A stretch of DNA of 64,000 nt from Actinocorallia sp. API 0066. GTDB lineage: Bacteria; Actinomycetota; Actinomycetes; Streptosporangiales; Streptosporangiaceae. Numbering within the stretch: the stretch's first letter is position 1; the number at the start of each line of letters is the position of its first letter. A program made the position numbers and the translations under genes. This document shows positions 61,132 to 64,000 of this stretch, in pieces. The notes below the pieces were generated by a model, which searched no databases, was not told the DNA's origin, and saw only the letters and a program-made list of their open reading frames with translations. The stretch is from positions 124,001-188,000 of the forward strand of contig NZ_JAJLQY010000006.1 in assembly GCF_020991275.1 (NCBI RefSeq), read 5' to 3'.

Positions 61132-62613
61132 TCACGGGGTGAAGCGCGCGGTGCGGGTGGTGGGGCGGGCGGTGGTGGGGAGGGCTCGTGCTGTGAGGAA
61201 GGCGTGTTCGAGGGCGGAGACAAGGGCTTCGGGGGTTTCGGGGGCGAGGTCGTCGGCGATGCCTCGGGCGAGGAGGTCGGCGGCAGTGATGCCCTGGGCG
61301 GCGGCCAGTTCGGCGGCGCGGTCGGGGGTGCGGTGCACGATGACGGAGGCGCCCTCGGGCGGCAGCGGCATGAGCCAGCCGCTCCGTGCGACGAGCACCC
61401 GGTCGGCCGGTAGCAGCGCGAGGGCGGCGCCGCCGGTGCCCTCGCCGAGCAGCAGGCAGACGGTCGGGGCGTCCAGGGTGATGAGGTCGGCGAGGCACCT
61501 TGCGATCTCCCCGGCGAGTCCCCCGTTCTCCGCGTCGGCGGACAGGACGGCGCCCGGCGTGTCCACGACGGTCAGCAGCGGCAGTCGCAGGTCGGCGGCC
61601 AGGCGCATGCCGCGCCGCGCCACCCGCAGCCCGGCGGGCCCGATCGGATGCCCCTCCCGCTGGCTCGCCCTGTCCTGCCCGACCACCACACACCCGGCCC
61701 GCCCGAACCTCGCCAACGCCAGCCGCACCCCCGGATCGCTCTCCCCCGCCCCCGTCCCCGACAGCGCCGTCACCTCCCCCGCCGCCGCCAGCACCTCCCG
61801 CACCCCCACCCGCCCGTCCTCCCGGCTCGCCGCCACGATCTCCCAAGCCGACCGCCCGTCCTCCGCCCCCGGACCGTCCGCACGTCCCGGCTCGGCGGGG
61901 GTCGGTGCGGCGGGCGTGGGGAGTTCGGGGGCGCACAGGACGGAGAGAGCGCGGAGGAGGGCCGGGCGGAGGGCGGCCACGGGGAGGACGGCGTCGATGA
62001 GGCCGCGGGCGGCGAGGTTCTCGGCGGTCTGGACGTCGGGCGGGAAGGGTTCGCCGTGCAGGGCGGCGTACACGCGGGGACCGAGGAAGCCGATGAGGGC
62101 GCCGGGTTCGGCCACGGTGACGTGGCCCAACGAGCCCCAGGAGGCGAGGACGCCGCCGGTCGTGGGGTGGCGGAGGTACACGAGGTAGGGCAGGTGGGCG
62201 GCCTTGTGCGCCATGACGGCGGCGGTGATCCGCGCCATCTGCACAAACGCGAAGGTGCCCTCCTGCATACGGGTGCCGCCCGAGGCGGGCGCGGCGAGCA
62301 GCGGCAGCCCCTCGCGGGTGGCGCGCGCGACGGCGGCGGTGATCCGGTCGGCCGCCGCCACCCCGATCGACCCGGCGAGGAACGCGAACTCGCTGACGAT
62401 CAGCGCGACCCGCCGTCCCCCGAGCCGTCCCGCGCCCGTCAGGACCGCCTCGTCGCTCCCCGACCGCTCGCGCGCCGCCGCCAACGCCCCCGCGTACCCG
62501 CCCGGCCCCACCGCCGCGTCGGGCTCGCGCGGCGCGACGTCCCAGGACTCCCACGTCCCCGGATCCAACACCGCGCCGATGACGTCCCGCGCCGCCCCAC
62601 TCCCGTCTGCCAC
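61132..62613 (-). CDS. fused beta-alpha acyl-CoA carboxyltransferase
   Basis: A 493-residue carboxyltransferase with both crotonase-like halves in one chain. The N-half (AccD-like, about 1-230) has Ser-Gly-Gly-Thr-Arg-Met-Gln-Glu-Gly and Pro-Thr-Thr-Gly-Gly-Val. The C-half (AccA-like, about 260-480) has Thr-Pro-Gly-Ala, Glu-Asn-Gly-Gly-Leu-Ala and Gly-Glu-Gly-Thr-Gly-Gly-Ala-Ala. It lacks the Cys4 zinc ribbon of AccD. The reaction would move carboxyl between biotin and an acyl-CoA, but no biotin carboxylase or carrier is in the window. GTG 62613 fits the family; an ATG at 62649 is in frame. It follows a MatB-like synthetase, suggesting malonyl- or methylmalonyl-CoA supply. Confidence 0.85.
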   Translation of the reverse strand: MADGSGAARDVIGAVLDPGTWESWDVAPREPDAAVGPGGYAGALAAARERSGSDEAVLTGAGRLGGRRVALIVSEFAFLAGSIGVAAADRITAAVARATREGLPLLAAPASGGTRMQEGTFAFVQMARITAAVMAHKAAHLPYLVYLRHPTTGGVLASWGSLGHVTVAEPGALIGFLGPRVYAALHGEPFPPDVQTAENLAARGLIDAVLPVAALRPALLRALSVLCAPELPTPAAPTPAEPGRADGPGAEDGRSAWEIVAASREDGRVGVREVLAAAGEVTALSGTGAGESDPGVRLALARFGRAGCVVVGQDRASQREGHPIGPAGLRVARRGMRLAADLRLPLLTVVDTPGAVLSADAENGGLAGEIARCLADLITLDAPTVCLLLGEGTGGAALALLPADRVLVARSGWLMPLPPEGASVIVHRTPDRAAELAAAQGITAADLLARGIADDLAPETPEALVSALEHAFLTARALPTTARPTTRTARFTP

Positions 62614-62716
62614 CCCCCGATTACACCAAACACCCCCAGACCACCCCATCACCGCCCAACGACGACGGTCCGGAGCCGGGCGGTCGCGTTTTGTCAGAGG
62701 CGTGGTGTTGGGTGGG

Positions 62717-64000
62717 TCAGGACGGCAGGAGTTTTTTCTGGACCTTGCCGAGGGCGTTGCGGGGGAGGGAGTCGACAAAGTGGACGGTACGGGGGCGTTT
62801 GTGGATGGAGAGGTCGCGGGCCACAAAGTCGATGAGGTCGGCGGCGGTCACGCCGTCGGCGATGACGAAGGCGGTCACCTGCTCGCCGAGGTCGGCGTGC
62901 GGGGTGCCGATCACGGCTGCCTCGCGGACGGCCGGGTGCGCCAGCAGCGCCGCTTCGATCTCGCCCGCGCCGATGCGGTAGCCGCCGCTCTTGATGAGGT
63001 CGGTCGAGGCCCGCCCGACGATCCGGTGCCAGCCGTCGGGCGCGATGGTCGCGATGTCGCCGGTGTGGAACCAGCCGTCGCGCAGTGCCTCGGCGGTGGC
63101 CTCCGGGCGGCCGAGATACCCCTGGAAGACGGTCGGGGTGCGCACGAGCAGCTCGCCGGGGGTCGCGCCGTCGTGCGGGACGGCCTCGCCGTGCTCGCCG
63201 ACGAGGCGGGTCTGCACGCCGCGCAGCGGGAGGCCGACCTGTCCGGCCCGGCGCTCGCCGTCGTGCCGGGCGCTCACCGTGATGAGCGTCTCGGTCATGC
63301 CGTAGCGCTCGACGGCCCGGTGGCCGCTGGCGGCGGCGAGCGCGTCGAAGACGGGGGCGGGCAGGCCCGCGCTGCCGGAGACCAGCAGCCGCGCGCCGCG
63401 CAGCGCCTCGGCCGCGCCCGACTCCACGACGCGCGACCACACGGTCGGCACGCCGAAGTAGAGGCTGCCGCCCGCCGCCGCGTACGCCTCGGGCGTGGGC
63501 CGCCCGGTGTGCACGAGGCCGGAGCCGGTGCGCAGCGCGCCGAGCACGCCCAGCACGAGACCGTGCACGTGGAACAGCGGCAGGCCGTGCACGAGCACGT
63601 CGTCGGCGGTCCACGCCCACGCTTCGGCGAGCGCGTCGAGGTCGGCGGCGACGGCGGCCCGCGAGACCATCACGCCCTTCGGCGCGCCCGTCGTGCCGGA
63701 GGTGTACAGGATGAGCGCCGTGGCGTCGTCGGAGGGTTCCGGCAGGCCGCCCGAGAAGTCCCCGGTGACGGGCACCGTGGGCAGGCCGTAGTCACCCGCG
63801 CCGACGAGGAGTTCCGCGCCCGAGTCGCCCAGGATGTGCGCCAGTTCGGCGGGCCCGGAGTCCGGCGGCACCGGCACCACGGGCACGCCCGCCAGCAGCC
63901 CGCCGACCACCGCGACAACGGTGTCCACGCTCGCCGTGGCCCGCACCGCGACGCTCTTCGCCCCGCCGATCCGCCCGGCCACCCCGCGCGCCCGCGCGGC
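62717..64000 (-). CDS. MatB-like acyl-CoA synthetase, N-terminus outside the window
   Basis: The C-terminal 425 or so residues of an AMP-forming acyl-CoA synthetase; the frame runs off the right edge. Motifs are the P-loop Leu-Tyr-Thr-Ser-Gly-Thr-Thr-Gly-Ala-Pro-Lys-Gly, Tyr-Gly-Met-Thr-Glu-Thr, Gly-Trp-Phe-His-Thr-Gly-Asp, Asp-Leu-Ile-Lys-Ser-Gly-Gly-Tyr-Arg-Ile-Gly-Ala-Gly-Glu-Ile-Glu, and the catalytic Lys in Gly-Lys-Val-Gln-Lys. Gly-Leu-Pro-Leu-Phe-His-Val-His-Gly-Leu resembles malonyl-CoA synthetase MatB, so malonate or methylmalonate is the likely acid. It lies 103 bp upstream of the carboxyltransferase gene, probably in one transcript. An in-frame GTG at 63982 is not the true start. 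Confidence 0.88.
   Translation of the reverse strand, partial: AARARGVAGRIGGAKSVAVRATASVDTVVAVVGGLLAGVPVVPVPPDSGPAELAHILGDSGAELLVGAGDYGLPTVPVTGDFSGGLPEPSDDATALILYTSGTTGAPKGVMVSRAAVAADLDALAEAWAWTADDVLVHGLPLFHVHGLVLGVLGALRTGSGLVHTGRPTPEAYAAAGGSLYFGVPTVWSRVVESGAAEALRGARLLVSGSAGLPAPVFDALAAASGHRAVERYGMTETLITVSARHDGERRAGQVGLPLRGVQTRLVGEHGEAVPHDGATPGELLVRTPTVFQGYLGRPEATAEALRDGWFHTGDIATIAPDGWHRIVGRASTDLIKSGGYRIGAGEIEAALLAHPAVREAAVIGTPHADLGEQVTAFVIADGVTAADLIDFVARDLSIHKRPRTVHFVDSLPRNALGKVQKKLLPS

Overview
The window reads as a contiguous piece of chromosome from a high-GC Gram-positive actinomycete. Supporting signs are the strong GC bias at third codon positions, the many GTG/TTG starts, a PriA-type isomerase, a Wag31-type DivIVA with SepF and YggT beside ftsZ, an LLM-class (probably F420-using) oxidoreductase and an isoleucyl-tRNA synthetase under a translational T-box. 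The gene order broadly follows the his - ileS - division/cell-wall backbone known from Streptomyces. The detail suggests a Thermomonosporaceae-like relative (Actinomadura, Thermomonospora), but that placement is inference. No rRNA, tRNA, CRISPR array, insertion sequence or phage gene was seen.

Left part (1-15700). Histidine biosynthesis is split into two minus-strand units, hisD-hisC-hisB-(small membrane protein)-hisH (10453 to 6641) and priA-ridA-hisF (3189 to 1326). Nearly all junctions are 4-bp start/stop overlaps. Between them sit a secreted cutinase/PET-hydrolase-type polyester hydrolase, a GH15 glucosidase (probable trehalase) and a small membrane protein. Then come a DUF6882 gene, a DUF2567 membrane gene that overlaps the opposing ybaK gene by 117 bp, chorismate mutase, a DUF1269 protein, rluD, lspA, a DksA/TraR-type protein and a DUF167 protein.

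Middle (15700-40700). A T-box leader precedes ileS, which encodes an IleRS2-type enzyme with an altered HIGH signature (GVHH). A DUF1707/LiaF-like protein and a membrane protein with two Cys/His motifs follow. The long minus-strand division and cell-wall cluster then runs from mraZ at 40213 to divIVA at 21609: mraZ, rsmH, ftsL-like, ftsI, murE, murF, mraY, murD, ftsW, murG, murC, ftsQ, ftsZ, yggS, sepF, yggT, divIVA. Four TGGRG boxes at exact 10-bp period upstream of mraZ fit MraZ autoregulation.

Right part (40700-64000). moxR - DUF58 - transglutaminase form a plus-strand operon. They are followed by DUF3040, dinB with a methyltransferase, and the pepQ-efp-nusB unit. A regulated module (flavin amine oxidase, LLM oxidoreductase, enoyl-CoA hydratase, TetR regulator) lies between pepQ and the shikimate operon aroC-aroK-aroB-aroQ. 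A short A24 prepilin peptidase upstream of aroC has no stop codon of its own. The window ends with an SseB protein, an aminotransferase, a nitrilase-family amidohydrolase, a fused acyl-CoA carboxyltransferase and a MatB-like acyl-CoA synthetase cut by the window edge.

The most interesting leads are the polyester hydrolase with a CRP-like palindrome, the GVHH IleRS with its start codon settled by a Shine-Dalgarno-sequestering T-box hairpin, the mraZ boxes, a two-copy dispersed structured palindrome, the TetR module with matching operators, and the stop-less prepilin peptidase frame. I did not find a clear wholly new multi-gene system.
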